From Rummeliibacillus stabekisii (GTDB lineage: Bacteria > Bacillota > Bacilli > Bacillales_A > Planococcaceae), in NCBI RefSeq assembly GCF_007988965.1, contig NZ_BJVD01000008.1, positions 1 to 64,000 on the forward strand: a stretch of 64,000 bases of DNA, read 5' to 3'. Position 1 is the first letter of the stretch. Every line of letters begins with the position of its first letter. Made by a program: the position numbers and the translations under genes. The notes under the pieces were generated by a model that was not told the DNA's origin, did no database searches, and saw only the letters and a program-made list of their open reading frames with translations. Below, one piece after another: positions 44,548 through 53,389 of this stretch.

Positions 44548-44658
44548 ATGCAATTACGAAAAGTAATAAAAACTGTAATCAAAATCGCACCAGTTGTTTA
44601 TCCAATCATCTTAAAAGTGATTGATGCAAGACATGATAAAAAAGCAATGAAAAAATAA
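44548..44658 (+). CDS. Small basic amphipathic peptide, 36 residues
   Basis: The predicted peptide begins MQLRKVIKTVIKIAPVVYPI and ends in a Lys-rich tail (DKKAMKK). It is a single basic helix with a hydrophobic face. GGAGTG lies 7-8 bases before the ATG, and a perfect terminator follows 5 bases after the stop. Short size, cationic helix and isolated transcription recall small membrane-acting peptides or type I toxins, but no antisense RNA was identified. It is probably a real gene. No family is recognised. Confidence 0.6.
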   Translation: MQLRKVIKTVIKIAPVVYPIILKVIDARHDKKAMKK

Positions 44659-44662
44659 TCAC

Positions 44663-44702
44663 TAAAAACGCCGTATTTCCTATGGAATACGGCGTTTTTT
44701 TA
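44663..44702 (+). terminator. Terminator after the 36-codon gene
   Basis: AAAACGCCGTATTTC pairs with GGAATACGGCGTTTT around CTAT and is followed by Ts. Confidence 0.9.
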
Positions 44703-44752
44703 TATGAACTTTAAGCTGAGATTAAAAGGTATAGCAACCTACGCAAGTCTAC

Positions 44753-45982
44753 TTAAAATGCCCAGCTGCCATTGCGGAAAATAGGTTCAACTGTACCGTC
44801 TGCTAGAACGCCGTCGATATCCATTTCTCCGCTACCAATCATGAAATCTTCATGAGTAATTGATGTATTAATACCTTTTTCCTCAAGCTCCTCTTTTGTC
44901 AGGCTGCTTCCACCTTCATAGCATGTCGGATAAGCTTCGCCAATTGCCAGGTGGTTAGAGGCATTTTCATCGAAAAGCGTATTGTAGTAAAGAATATTTG
45001 ATGCAGAGATAGGCGACTCATGTGGTACAAGAGCAACTTCGCCAAGGTACTTAGAACCTTCATCCGCTTTGACTAATTCTTGCAGCAAATCATGACCAAC
45101 CTCTGCTTCAGCTTTTACAATCTTTCCACCTTCGAATGTCAACTTAAATTGATCGATAACATTGCCTTGGAAAACAAGCGGTTTTGTATTCGATACAAAG
45201 CCATTTACCCCGTATTTTGATGGCATTGTGTACACTTCTTCTGTTGGCATATTTGCTACAAACGAAGAACCAGCAGGTGTATGGCTCCCACCTGTGCACC
45301 AAATATGCTTATCTGGCAATTCAATTGTTAAATCAGTACCAGGCGCTTTATAATGCAGCTTTTGATAACGTTTTGCGTTTAAAAGATCTGCTCTCGCATC
45401 TAGGTTTTTCAAATGTTGTTCCCAGTTGTCTACAGCATTTCCTTCACCAATATGAACCGTTTTGAAGATCGCTTCCCATAATGCTGGCAGCTGCTCTTCT
45501 TCTTTTAAATCAGAGAATACTTTTGCAGCCCATTTCTTCGATGGTACAGCAATAATAGACCACGCAATCTTGTCGTTCATCACTGCATCGCGATAGTTTT
45601 CAAGCGCTTTGCCTGATGCTTTTTGCTGTGCGGATAGTTTTTCAACTGGCACTCCCGTAAGGTTATCCGGATCTTGCGCATCAATCCACAAAAGAGCACC
45701 CCCGCGCTCAATCAACTCATCTCGTTGTTCACTAATCCAGCGTGGAAATTTAGCAAATTCATCAGCTGGTGCATTGTCGTAAAAAGCACGGTCAATCACA
45801 TCATCTGAAAAATTAACCGTTACGCGTGCAGCCCCTGCTTCATACGCTTTTTTTGCCACTAATCTTGTAAATTCAACTGTCTCTGTAGTTGTATTTATTA
45901 ACATGGTTTGACCTTTTTGGATATTTGCGCCTACTCTTACTGCAAGCTCAGCAAATTGTTCTAGCTTCTCTTCAAACGTCAT
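44753..45982 (-). CDS. M29 family metalloaminopeptidase (AmpS/PepS type), copy 2
   Basis: This 409-residue aminopeptidase is a paralogue of the one at 36026-37258, with the same metal-ligand blocks (NMPTEEVYTMPSKYGVNG, LGEVALVPHESPIS, FDENASNHLAIG, THEDFMIGS). One ligand block reads THEDFM where copy 1 has MHVDFM. The ATG at 45982 is 1 base past the helicase stop codon, with AGAGGGA inside the helicase end, so it is translationally coupled. The longer frame to 46057 lies within the helicase gene and is rejected. Confidence 0.92.
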   Translation of the reverse strand: MTFEEKLEQFAELAVRVGANIQKGQTMLINTTTETVEFTRLVAKKAYEAGAARVTVNFSDDVIDRAFYDNAPADEFAKFPRWISEQRDELIERGGALLWIDAQDPDNLTGVPVEKLSAQQKASGKALENYRDAVMNDKIAWSIIAVPSKKWAAKVFSDLKEEEQLPALWEAIFKTVHIGEGNAVDNWEQHLKNLDARADLLNAKRYQKLHYKAPGTDLTIELPDKHIWCTGGSHTPAGSSFVANMPTEEVYTMPSKYGVNGFVSNTKPLVFQGNVIDQFKLTFEGGKIVKAEAEVGHDLLQELVKADEGSKYLGEVALVPHESPISASNILYYNTLFDENASNHLAIGEAYPTCYEGGSSLTKEELEEKGINTSITHEDFMIGSGEMDIDGVLADGTVEPIFRNGSWAF

Positions 45983-45983
45983 A

Positions 45984-47216
45984 TTATTTCCCTCTTTTCT
46001 TTGCGTGATAAGGTTTCTTCCCATCGCCCTTGTTTTTTCTGTTTGCATTTGTACCATTCGTTGAATAGCGTTTATTCCCTTTGTTAGGTTTGGCTTCTGC
46101 CTTACCCTCTTTTAATTGGCCATTTGCCCAATTTTTCTCAACTGGCTCAATTTCTAATTCTCTCATGCGTTTTAGATATGCCTGTTCTTCATGATGTGCA
46201 AGTAATGTAAGTACTTCCCCGCTATTGCCAGCTCTTCCTGTTCTGCCTGAACGGTGGATATACTGCTCTTTTGTGAATGGCACGTTGACATGAATAACAT
46301 GTGTTAGCCCCTCTATATCTAAGCCCCTTGCGGCAATATCTGTAGCGAGAAGGACGCGCGCGTCACCTTTGCGGAAACGTTCAATCGCTGATTTTCTTTC
46401 CTCTTTTTTCATCTCAGAATGCAAGGCTACAATCGGCGCATTGCGAAAACCTAGCTTTGATTCTTTCATCATCACTTGGTCTAAGTTATTGATAAAAGCT
46501 AGTCCACGCAGCCCTGAAAGGTTTGACAGTTTTCGCAATAGTTCTGTCTTATCTCGTTCCTCTATTTTTATGAAGGAATGTTCGACCTTACCGCTTGCTG
46601 GAACCTCTGTTGCTGCTATTTTAATGCGTACCGGATCATGAAGCATTCTATTCGCCACAAGCTCAATTTCTTCTGTTACCGTTGCAGACACCACAGCTAC
46701 TTGTCTGCCATGAGCTGCTCCATCTATAAAGCCTTTTACGATAACACGATAATCCCGACTTAATAGTTGGTCCCCTTCATCTAAAACAATCATGTTAATT
46801 TCATGCAATTTTAGTTTTTTGCTTGTAATAAGTTCATTTAAACGTCCTGGCGTTCCTACAACTATCGTTGGCTTTTTCTTTAGCTTTTCAATTTGGCGTT
46901 GTGGATTTGCACCGCCAATCAAAGGGACTACAGTAATATTTGTGCCAGCAATCCATGTACGGATCACCTCTACGATTTGCATGCACAACTCTTGCGATGG
47001 AGCTACAATAAGGGCTTGAGTTGCCTTTTTAGCACCATCTACCTTTTGTAAAATCGGCAACAGATACGCTAACGTTTTACCTGTTCCTGTAGGAGACTCA
47101 GCTACTACATCTTTCCCCTCCAAAAATGCTTCTACCATCTGCTCTTGAATGGGCATTGTAGATGGAAACTTCCATTTTTGCTGCAAATCTTCATTTAATA
47201 AATCTAAAAATGCCAT
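45984..47216 (-). CDS. DEAD-family RNA helicase with a DEGD motif
   Basis: This 410-residue ATP-dependent RNA helicase has motif I SPTGTGKT, motif Ia, the GG block, motif II VLDEGDQLLS, motif III SAT, and motif VI HRSGRTGRAG. Motif II reads DEGD where most have DEAD. The C-terminal 45 residues are basic and low-complexity (Lys, Asn, Gly), a likely RNA-binding tail. It resembles B. subtilis YfmL, a ribosome-assembly helicase, in its short core, but this is tentative. The aminopeptidase gene follows with one base between. Confidence 0.88.
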   Translation of the reverse strand: MAFLDLLNEDLQQKWKFPSTMPIQEQMVEAFLEGKDVVAESPTGTGKTLAYLLPILQKVDGAKKATQALIVAPSQELCMQIVEVIRTWIAGTNITVVPLIGGANPQRQIEKLKKKPTIVVGTPGRLNELITSKKLKLHEINMIVLDEGDQLLSRDYRVIVKGFIDGAAHGRQVAVVSATVTEEIELVANRMLHDPVRIKIAATEVPASGKVEHSFIKIEERDKTELLRKLSNLSGLRGLAFINNLDQVMMKESKLGFRNAPIVALHSEMKKEERKSAIERFRKGDARVLLATDIAARGLDIEGLTHVIHVNVPFTKEQYIHRSGRTGRAGNSGEVLTLLAHHEEQAYLKRMRELEIEPVEKNWANGQLKEGKAEAKPNKGNKRYSTNGTNANRKNKGDGKKPYHAKKRGK

Positions 47217-47305
47217 AATGCCTGCACCTTCTTTCTTTTTCTAATGTATGTAACGCCCGCCTCTTATGTAGACGGGCCCTTTAAATTCCTGAGAAAAGTT
47301 TTATA

Positions 47306-48007
47306 CTAATCCGCTAACTCATAACCGCAGCTTTCGATTGCACGCTCTGCAAGCACGACAAGCGCATCGATATATCGATTATCAAGCGCTAAAGAACGGT
47401 TTACAACTGACAGCTCCGTACATCCTAGAATGATATAATCACAAGCTGCTTTCTTCATCTCATCCTCGATTGACTGCCAAACTGCTTTTGATATCATTTT
47501 GCCCGCCTTCACATGATCGTAGATAATAGACATCAAGCGCTCTTGCAATTTTTCATCTGGAACAACCGGTTCAAGACCTTCTTGGACTAAAGCTTCTTGA
47601 TATAAGTTCGACGAAAGTGTTCCTGTTGTAGCAAGTATCCCCACACGTTTTGCTTGAAGCTGCTTTGCCTTTTTAGCTGTCTCCCGAATCATATGCAAAA
47701 TCGGTATCTTTGTTTCCTTTTGCAATTCATCGTAAAAGTAGTGGGCTGTATTGCAAGGAATAACAATTCGTTCCGCTCCAGCATTCACTAGTTTTTTTGC
47801 ATCTTCCGCCATAAAAGGAAGCGGGCTAGCCTGTGTCTGATCAAGGATAAATGCTGTCCGGTCTGGAATGCGCGTATCATTATCGATAATAAAGTGCATA
47901 TGCTCTTGGTCGCTAAACGCCTTTGTTCTTCTTACAATGGTTTCTCCGAGTAGCATCGTTGCAAGCGGCCCAACCCCGCCAATAATCCCCAGTACTAACT
48001 TGTCCAT
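47306..48007 (-). CDS. Aspartate racemase (Asp/Glu/hydantoin racemase family)
   Basis: This 233-residue cofactor-independent racemase has the paired catalytic cysteines in IPCNTAHYFYDEL (Cys about 83) and LGCTELSVV (Cys about 195). The N-terminal GIIGGVGPLATMLLGE is typical of aspartate racemases rather than glutamate racemase MurI. It starts 3 bases after the ATP-grasp ligase gene, whose family makes or attaches D-aspartate, so it most likely supplies D-Asp for the peptidoglycan bridge. The same pairing (racemase and D-Asp ligase) is known in Enterococcus faecium and Lactococcus. Confidence 0.88.
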   Translation of the reverse strand: MDKLVLGIIGGVGPLATMLLGETIVRRTKAFSDQEHMHFIIDNDTRIPDRTAFILDQTQASPLPFMAEDAKKLVNAGAERIVIPCNTAHYFYDELQKETKIPILHMIRETAKKAKQLQAKRVGILATTGTLSSNLYQEALVQEGLEPVVPDEKLQERLMSIIYDHVKAGKMISKAVWQSIEDEMKKAACDYIILGCTELSVVNRSLALDNRYIDALVVLAERAIESCGYELAD

Positions 48008-48010
48008 TTC

Positions 48011-49225
48011 TTATGACAAACCTTTTTTGTTAAAGTATTTTTTGTACTTGCGATAATAATTCAGACTGTTCAACGTTAGTTTGATCCAACGTTTCCAGTT
48101 CATGTCCTCTTTGTAGAACAGCGAGTTGGTTGATTTGCCCTCTTGGATTAGCTTACGCGCTTTTGCTTTAAGCTCTTTATTTTCTGCATATTTGAACAGT
48201 ACGCCATTTGGAATAATGGTCCAAAGATGCTCATTTTGCGCATATGTGCACTCTTGTTCAAGATGCAGCATTCGGTCATCTGCTACATATTGCATTAAGT
48301 TGTAGCCAGCAGCAGTCACATAGTAGCTGCTTCGTCCGTTACGTAAATTGATTTCAAATAATTTATACTTGCCGTCACGTTCATCATACTTCATATCAAA
48401 GTTGGCGATACCAGTAAAGCCGATATCCTCTAAGAAATAACGCACTTGGTCAAGAAGCTCTTTATCATATGTCGAAATGATTGCTGCATAGCTTCCAATT
48501 CCTTCTGGTGTATGCTCTTCTAAAATTGGATTTCCTAAACACATTAATTTTACTTTGCCGTCTGTTGCAACATAAGCATTTAAAACACGCATATAGGAAT
48601 CATCACCTGGAATGTATTCTTGGATGATTAAATGATCTTTATACGACGAACTGTATATCGCTTTTAAAATCGCATCTTTTTCCGCTTCATCCTGTGCTAA
48701 GAATACTTTCTTTTTGCCCGGGAATTCGCAAGCCCAATATGCGACTGAGTTTGATGCCTTGATAATAATGGGGTAGTTGAATTTCACTTCAAAGTTTTCA
48801 TGCGTTTCATATGTGCATGTGTCTGTTTTCGGATAACTAAATTGATATTGATCGCATATTTTATAAAAGTTTTCTTTTAACAAAATACGGTCCATCAACG
48901 CTTCATCAATATATGGAACGGTAAAATGCTCCTCTAGGGCAGGTTTATTTTTAATAATAAGTTTGACATAGTCATCGCCGCATCCCATAAGAAGCAATTT
49001 TTGGTCTCTATATTCTTTTGCAATTTTCTTCATCTCTTCTAGGAAGTTCTCTTTTAGATTGGGAACTTGTCTGAAATGGAGTATACGGCTATTTTGTGTT
49101 GCTGTTAAATGTGCTCGGCCGACCACAATGGGCTTAATGCCGTATGCTTCATAGAATGAGCGAGCCATGCCATAGGCGTTCATATCTGAGCCGATTAATA
49201 TAGGTAAAAATGGTTGTTTTGCCAA
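48011..49225 (-). CDS. ATP-grasp ligase, D-aspartate ligase (Asl) type
   Basis: This 404-residue ATP-grasp enzyme resembles D-aspartate ligases that join D-Asp to the Lys side chain of UDP-MurNAc-pentapeptide: the start ILIGSDMNAYGMARSFYEAY and the block LLLMGCGDDYVKLI match the family. The ATP-grasp core has YPIIIKASNS, LIIQEYIPGDDSYMR and FEINLRNGRSSYY with metal-binding Glu and Asn. The start is a TTG at 49225. It is co-transcribed with the aspartate racemase 3 bases downstream. The substrate is inferred from family and neighbour, and fits an A4-alpha Lys-D-Asp wall. Confidence 0.82.
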   Translation of the reverse strand: MAKQPFLPILIGSDMNAYGMARSFYEAYGIKPIVVGRAHLTATQNSRILHFRQVPNLKENFLEEMKKIAKEYRDQKLLLMGCGDDYVKLIIKNKPALEEHFTVPYIDEALMDRILLKENFYKICDQYQFSYPKTDTCTYETHENFEVKFNYPIIIKASNSVAYWACEFPGKKKVFLAQDEAEKDAILKAIYSSSYKDHLIIQEYIPGDDSYMRVLNAYVATDGKVKLMCLGNPILEEHTPEGIGSYAAIISTYDKELLDQVRYFLEDIGFTGIANFDMKYDERDGKYKLFEINLRNGRSSYYVTAAGYNLMQYVADDRMLHLEQECTYAQNEHLWTIIPNGVLFKYAENKELKAKARKLIQEGKSTNSLFYKEDMNWKRWIKLTLNSLNYYRKYKKYFNKKGLS

Positions 49226-49312
49226 CGCTGATCATCTCACTTAATTTCTTATTTTAATGCCATTAGTGTACCATATTTTCATTTATATCACGAATATACG
49301 AATAGATTTGCT

Positions 49313-50308
49313 TTAGTGTTTCTTAAGAGCTATTGCTTGCTTGCCTAAGTCTTTATAACTCGCAAAAAACTTGGACGCGGAATGTGATACATAACCGTGC
49401 AATGGATCCATTACAATGACCTTTCCATCATCGTAACCTGTAAGCACCACAACATGCAGATTACGGTACATGGACATTTTTTTCATGGTTCCCTCGATAT
49501 ACCAGCCTTCCTTTGTTTGTGGCTTAGTTAAATCGAGTGTTACCCACATCATGACAGGGATGCCCTGTTTGACAGTACCAATAATCTTCTGCTTGCTTGC
49601 GCCTGTGAGGTTTTGTACCTGAATATCTGCATGATAATCCTTTGATACTTTCTTCGCTGCTTTTTCAATTACTTTAGCAAACACATAGGTACCTGTATTC
49701 ACATTAGCTGGATCACCAGCATATGCTTTTGCCGGGTCTGGGCCTATTCGTTTGCCGTCACGATTAATTAATGGCTGTGTAGGCAAGTAATTGCGAGCCA
49801 TCTTAATTTTAGACAAGTTTAAACCATAATAATTGAATGCTGCGGTCATTGCAGTTATTTCACAACCGTGGGGAAGCTCAGGTTTTTGCAGAACAACAGG
49901 CACGTCCATTGCTTTATCTTCTTGATTGTAGGTTTCCAGTACCACATAAGTTGTATCATCTTTAATCTTAATCACTTTCGAGACATTCGCTGTTTCTTCG
50001 TTCTTAAAATCCTCATGTGAGGGGATGAACAAATACCTGCGATTCCTCTCCAAATGTAACGTCAATTCGCCTTCACTGTTCCCAATTGCAGTGGTAATTA
50101 ATTTGTCTGTATCTAAGTCACGGACGATTACCTTTGTATTGGGTATGGGTTCTCTGCTCCCAAAGGCGACGGTCAACACTTTTATGCCCTCATCCTGCTC
50201 TCCCTCTTTTGCTGGAAATACACTGCTGCAACCGCTTAGATAAACGGAAAAAAGCAATATAAAGCAAAAGAGGAGCACATGCCGAGGCATTATACTTCTC
50301 TTTAACAT
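49313..50308 (-). CDS. C39-like peptidase lipoprotein
   Basis: This protein of about 331 residues has a signal peptide with lipobox YLSGC, so it is anchored outside. A carboxypeptidase-regulatory-like or Ig-like beta domain (about 40-130) is followed by a papain-like C39_2 domain. Its catalytic Cys is in LPHGCEITAMTAAFNYYG, the His in RNLHVVVLTGYD and the Asp/Asn in VMDPLHGYV. The ATG at 50308 has AAGG 9 bases before it. C39_2 proteins such as YvpB are of unclear function; cleavage of wall peptides is possible but not shown. It follows asnB in the same direction. Confidence 0.8.
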   Translation of the reverse strand: MLKRSIMPRHVLLFCFILLFSVYLSGCSSVFPAKEGEQDEGIKVLTVAFGSREPIPNTKVIVRDLDTDKLITTAIGNSEGELTLHLERNRRYLFIPSHEDFKNEETANVSKVIKIKDDTTYVVLETYNQEDKAMDVPVVLQKPELPHGCEITAMTAAFNYYGLNLSKIKMARNYLPTQPLINRDGKRIGPDPAKAYAGDPANVNTGTYVFAKVIEKAAKKVSKDYHADIQVQNLTGASKQKIIGTVKQGIPVMMWVTLDLTKPQTKEGWYIEGTMKKMSMYRNLHVVVLTGYDDGKVIVMDPLHGYVSHSASKFFASYKDLGKQAIALKKH

Positions 50309-50335
50309 GCATAACATCCTTTTATATCCCGGATA

Positions 50336-50402
50336 ACAGGCATCAGGGACCGACCCCTACCATTTAAGCTAATGATAAGGGTCGGTGAATTGTTGCCTGT
50401 AT
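50336..50402. other. Hairpin element between asnB and the C39 lipoprotein gene
   Basis: ACCGACCC pairs with GGGTCGGT around a 20-base loop, and outer arms ACAGGCA and TGCCTGT extend the structure with unpaired gaps. No T run follows on either strand, so it is not a standard terminator. It resembles the GGGAC...GTCCC type intergenic hairpins seen in Bacilli and may stabilise or process the mRNA. Confidence 0.45.
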
Positions 50403-50464
50403 GCCCAACTGGAACACTCAATCAGGTACACTGATTAGATTGCAATTTATAGGGAAAGGGAATA

Positions 50465-52291
50465 TTAGCCAAAATATTTGTTGTACCATACTAGGAACAT
50501 ATAGATTGTCCATACTTTACGTTGGTTTTTCGCTTTTCCTTCGTAATGGTCTGTTAATAATTGAACGATTGCTTGTTGATCAAAGAATTGTGCTGCAACT
50601 GGCGATTCAAAAGCCTCTTTAATTTTGTTGAAGTATTTGTCTTCTTGTAGCCAAAGTCTGATAGGCACAGGGAACCCGATTTTTTTGCGGTTTGCCCATT
50701 CTGATGGTAATGCACGTTCTGAAGCTTTACGGAAAGCAAATTTTGTATCTTGTTCATTGACACGATAGCGTGATGGCACTTTAGATGCTACTTTCATAAC
50801 TTCACGGTCAAGGAATGGTACACGCAATTCAATAGAATGCGCCATACTCATTTTATCTGCTTTCAATAAAATGTCGTCTACTAACCATAAATTCAAATCT
50901 AGCAATTGTTTTTTCGTTAAATCATCTTCACCTGCAGCTTTTTTATAAACAGGCATTACTAAGTCTTCTACAGTAGGCGCATGATTGTAACGATCTGCCA
51001 ATATCTCAGTCGCTTCTTTTTCTTCAAAGATATGCGCTTGTCCAATAAATGTTTGCTCTACTGGTAGACCTCCGCGCATTAAGAAGTGTTTGCCTCTAAG
51101 TTCAGGCAAAACTTTAGCTACTTCTGCAATTGGACGACGAATTAATTGAGGTATTTTTTTATATTTACGCATAGAAGGTGTTTCATCATACTCTGCATAA
51201 CCACCGAATAATTCATCTGCACCTTCCCCAGACAATACAACTGTCACGTGTTTACGTGCTAATTCTGCTAAGAAATAAAGTGGAACGATAGAGGGATTAG
51301 AATGTGGTTCATCCATCATATATTGAATTTCATCTAATTTATTGAAGCAAACTTCAGGATCAAGTACTTCATTAATATTTTCGATACCTAATTCAGTTGA
51401 TAATTCTTTTGCATTATCAATTTCAGAAAAGTTTTGTGCACTGAAACCAACTGAGAAAGTTTTATCCGGTTTTAATACAGAAGCTACATAGCTTGAGTCA
51501 ACACCAGATGATAAGAATGAACCCACTTGAACATTTGGATCTGAAAATTCATGTGCTTTAATAGAGTCGCGGACAGTGTCATCGATCTCATCGACAATCT
51601 CATCAAGAGGACGTTCTTCCGGATGGAATTTTGGTTCCCAATAACGTGTCACTTCTAACTTGCCATCTTCAAAAGTCAAATAATGAGCTGCTGGCAATTT
51701 GAATACACCTTTAAAGAAAGTTTCATTCAATACAGGGAATTGGAATGTTAAATAAGGTTTTAATGCTTTTTCATTCAATGTTTTCTCAAAATGCGGATGA
51801 GGCAAGAAACTCTTAATTTCAGAGCCAAATAATAGCGTTCCATTCATATGTGCATAATAGAAAGGTTTAATACCGAACATATCACGTGCAGCGAATAAGC
51901 GCTTTTTATTGCGATCCCAGATCACAAAAGCAAACATACCACGTAGCTTTTGGACAAGCTTAGGGCCGTATTCTTCATACCCATGGATCAATACTTCACT
52001 ATCTGTATCCGTTTTAAACGTATGACCACAAGCAAGAAGATCTTCTCTAATTTCCTGGAAGTTATAGATTTCACCATTAAAAATTAATACTAATGATTGG
52101 TCTTCATTATAAAGCGGTTGGCTGCCGTGCTCTACATCAATAATACTAAGACGACGGAATCCAAGAGCTGCTAGTCCATCTGTAAAGTCTCCCGCTGAAT
52201 CCGGGCCGCGGTGTATAATTTGGTTCATCATATTTTCTAGTACAAGGCCAGGGTTTGAAACCTCACCGATAAATCCTGTAAATCCACACAT
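50465..52291 (-). CDS. Asparagine synthetase (glutamine-hydrolysing), AsnB family
   Basis: This 608-residue enzyme has an N-terminal glutaminase domain with catalytic Cys2 (MCGFTGFIGE) and a synthetase domain with the PP-loop SFLSSGVDSSYVAS. Length and both domains fit AsnB/AsnO. AGGAG precedes the ATG. Members of this family also amidate wall peptides: B. subtilis AsnB acts on meso-DAP, and Lactococcus AsnH on bridge D-Asp. Because the D-Asp ligase and racemase are encoded close by on the same strand, a wall-amidating role is a fair alternative to free asparagine synthesis. Confidence 0.88.
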   Translation of the reverse strand: MCGFTGFIGEVSNPGLVLENMMNQIIHRGPDSAGDFTDGLAALGFRRLSIIDVEHGSQPLYNEDQSLVLIFNGEIYNFQEIREDLLACGHTFKTDTDSEVLIHGYEEYGPKLVQKLRGMFAFVIWDRNKKRLFAARDMFGIKPFYYAHMNGTLLFGSEIKSFLPHPHFEKTLNEKALKPYLTFQFPVLNETFFKGVFKLPAAHYLTFEDGKLEVTRYWEPKFHPEERPLDEIVDEIDDTVRDSIKAHEFSDPNVQVGSFLSSGVDSSYVASVLKPDKTFSVGFSAQNFSEIDNAKELSTELGIENINEVLDPEVCFNKLDEIQYMMDEPHSNPSIVPLYFLAELARKHVTVVLSGEGADELFGGYAEYDETPSMRKYKKIPQLIRRPIAEVAKVLPELRGKHFLMRGGLPVEQTFIGQAHIFEEKEATEILADRYNHAPTVEDLVMPVYKKAAGEDDLTKKQLLDLNLWLVDDILLKADKMSMAHSIELRVPFLDREVMKVASKVPSRYRVNEQDTKFAFRKASERALPSEWANRKKIGFPVPIRLWLQEDKYFNKIKEAFESPVAAQFFDQQAIVQLLTDHYEGKAKNQRKVWTIYMFLVWYNKYFG

Positions 52292-52410
52292 ATTTAATAT
52301 CTCCTATCTATATCAATTCACTTTAATTCATGTTTTAGCCAATGTCATTGACAACTTTCGACATCTCTTGATTATACTCTATTTTTCCATTTATATGTAC
52401 CCTTACATAC

Positions 52411-52441
52411 CGAAAAAGATTGCCACTGAGTAGCAATCCGT
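52411..52441 (-). terminator. Terminator after the FbpA-like gene
   Basis: GGATTGC pairs with GCAATC(T) around TACTCAGTG and is followed by five Ts on the minus strand. Confidence 0.65.
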
Positions 52442-52593
52442 TAATTTGTCCGTTTTTTATATTCTTTCTTCAAAACTTCCAATGAAACTTGGTAAAGTTG
52501 CAGATCTTGCAGCTTGAATACACCAAGCTTCATTAGGTTATCTATTAGATCATCTTTTTTTTGTTCTTCTTCGATTGTTGATTGCTTATTCAT
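52441..52593 (-). CDS. Small FbpA-like (Fur-regulated basic protein) family protein
   Basis: This 50-residue protein reads KKDDLIDNLMKLGVFKLQ and then LQLYQVSLEVLKKEYKKR, the pattern of the small basic FbpA family, which in B. subtilis helps control iron-sparing. The ATG at 52593 follows AGGAGATACAGC; the longer frame to 52683 overlaps vanZ and is less likely. No Fur box was found upstream, so iron control is not shown here. Sequences of this size give only moderate support for the family. Confidence 0.55.
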   Translation of the reverse strand: MNKQSTIEEEQKKDDLIDNLMKLGVFKLQDLQLYQVSLEVLKKEYKKRTN

Positions 52594-52649
52594 GCTGTAT
52601 CTCCTCTTAACATTAATGCCATTTAAACTTTCCCCATCTTGAAGTTTAT

Positions 52650-53255
52650 TTAAACTCTTCTTTTGAATTTTTCTTTCAGCCAAGGCATTCTTTTAACTAG
52701 TTGGTGATAAACCAGAAAACCCAATAGAGCGCCTAACGTATTAAGCCATAAATCATCAACATCTGTGCTTCGGTACTGGGGAAGTTGCATCGTTTCAATA
52801 AAAAGGGATAAACAAAATCCGACGATCAATAAATAGAAGAATTTTTCCATTTTCCGCCATAACATCGGAAGAAGAAATCCAATGGGCATAAAAATAGCGA
52901 TATTCCCGAGAAAGTTAATAAAAAACGGTTGCCATAAACCTAAATAATGGATGGCGTTATATACATCTGTGAATACACGAAACAAATGGAGATTGATTCC
53001 TAAAGAATCGGTATCCGTGATTCGCTTTTCCGCATAGCTAAAGCTAACGCCATTTTTAGGGATTATGGTTTCATAAAACAAGCCCACTAAATAAATCCCA
53101 AAAATAATTATTCCTGCTTCACGAAGCGGATTACGTTGAGAGGCCTTTTGTTTTCTTTTCATCCGTAAACGAATGAAAATAACAAAGGGTACAGCAATCA
53201 TCATAACAATTAGCATATCAAGTGTGTATTGAAGTATATAAGACAACTTCTTCAC
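52650..53255 (-). CDS. VanZ family membrane protein
   Basis: This 201-residue protein has four to five membrane segments and the VanZ signatures FLGNIAIFMPIGFLLPMLW and FCLSLFIETMQL, then STDVDDLWLNTLGALLGF. VanZ gives low-level teicoplanin resistance in enterococci; most homologues are of unknown role in the envelope. The start is a GTG at 53255. No other van genes are present, so glycopeptide resistance should not be inferred. Confidence 0.88.
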   Translation of the reverse strand: MKKLSYILQYTLDMLIVMMIAVPFVIFIRLRMKRKQKASQRNPLREAGIIIFGIYLVGLFYETIIPKNGVSFSYAEKRITDTDSLGINLHLFRVFTDVYNAIHYLGLWQPFFINFLGNIAIFMPIGFLLPMLWRKMEKFFYLLIVGFCLSLFIETMQLPQYRSTDVDDLWLNTLGALLGFLVYHQLVKRMPWLKEKFKRRV

Positions 53256-53389
53256 TCATTTCTCTCTATCTAACAGGACAAATTATATAACATTAGGTTG
53301 CGTGCTCACCATAAATATCTCTAATAAAATTGGATTTTTAAGAAAGATAGAACTACTTCCCTACGTTACAGCACTAACTTCCTACTATT

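Noticed and set aside
52594-52660. Fur box expected before the FbpA-like gene
   Set aside because: No GATAATGATAATCATTATC-like sequence is present in this stretch, so iron control was not claimed.
52650-53255. Glycopeptide resistance from the vanZ homologue
   Set aside because: No vanHAX, vanY or vanRS genes are present, and VanZ family proteins are common in susceptible Bacillales.
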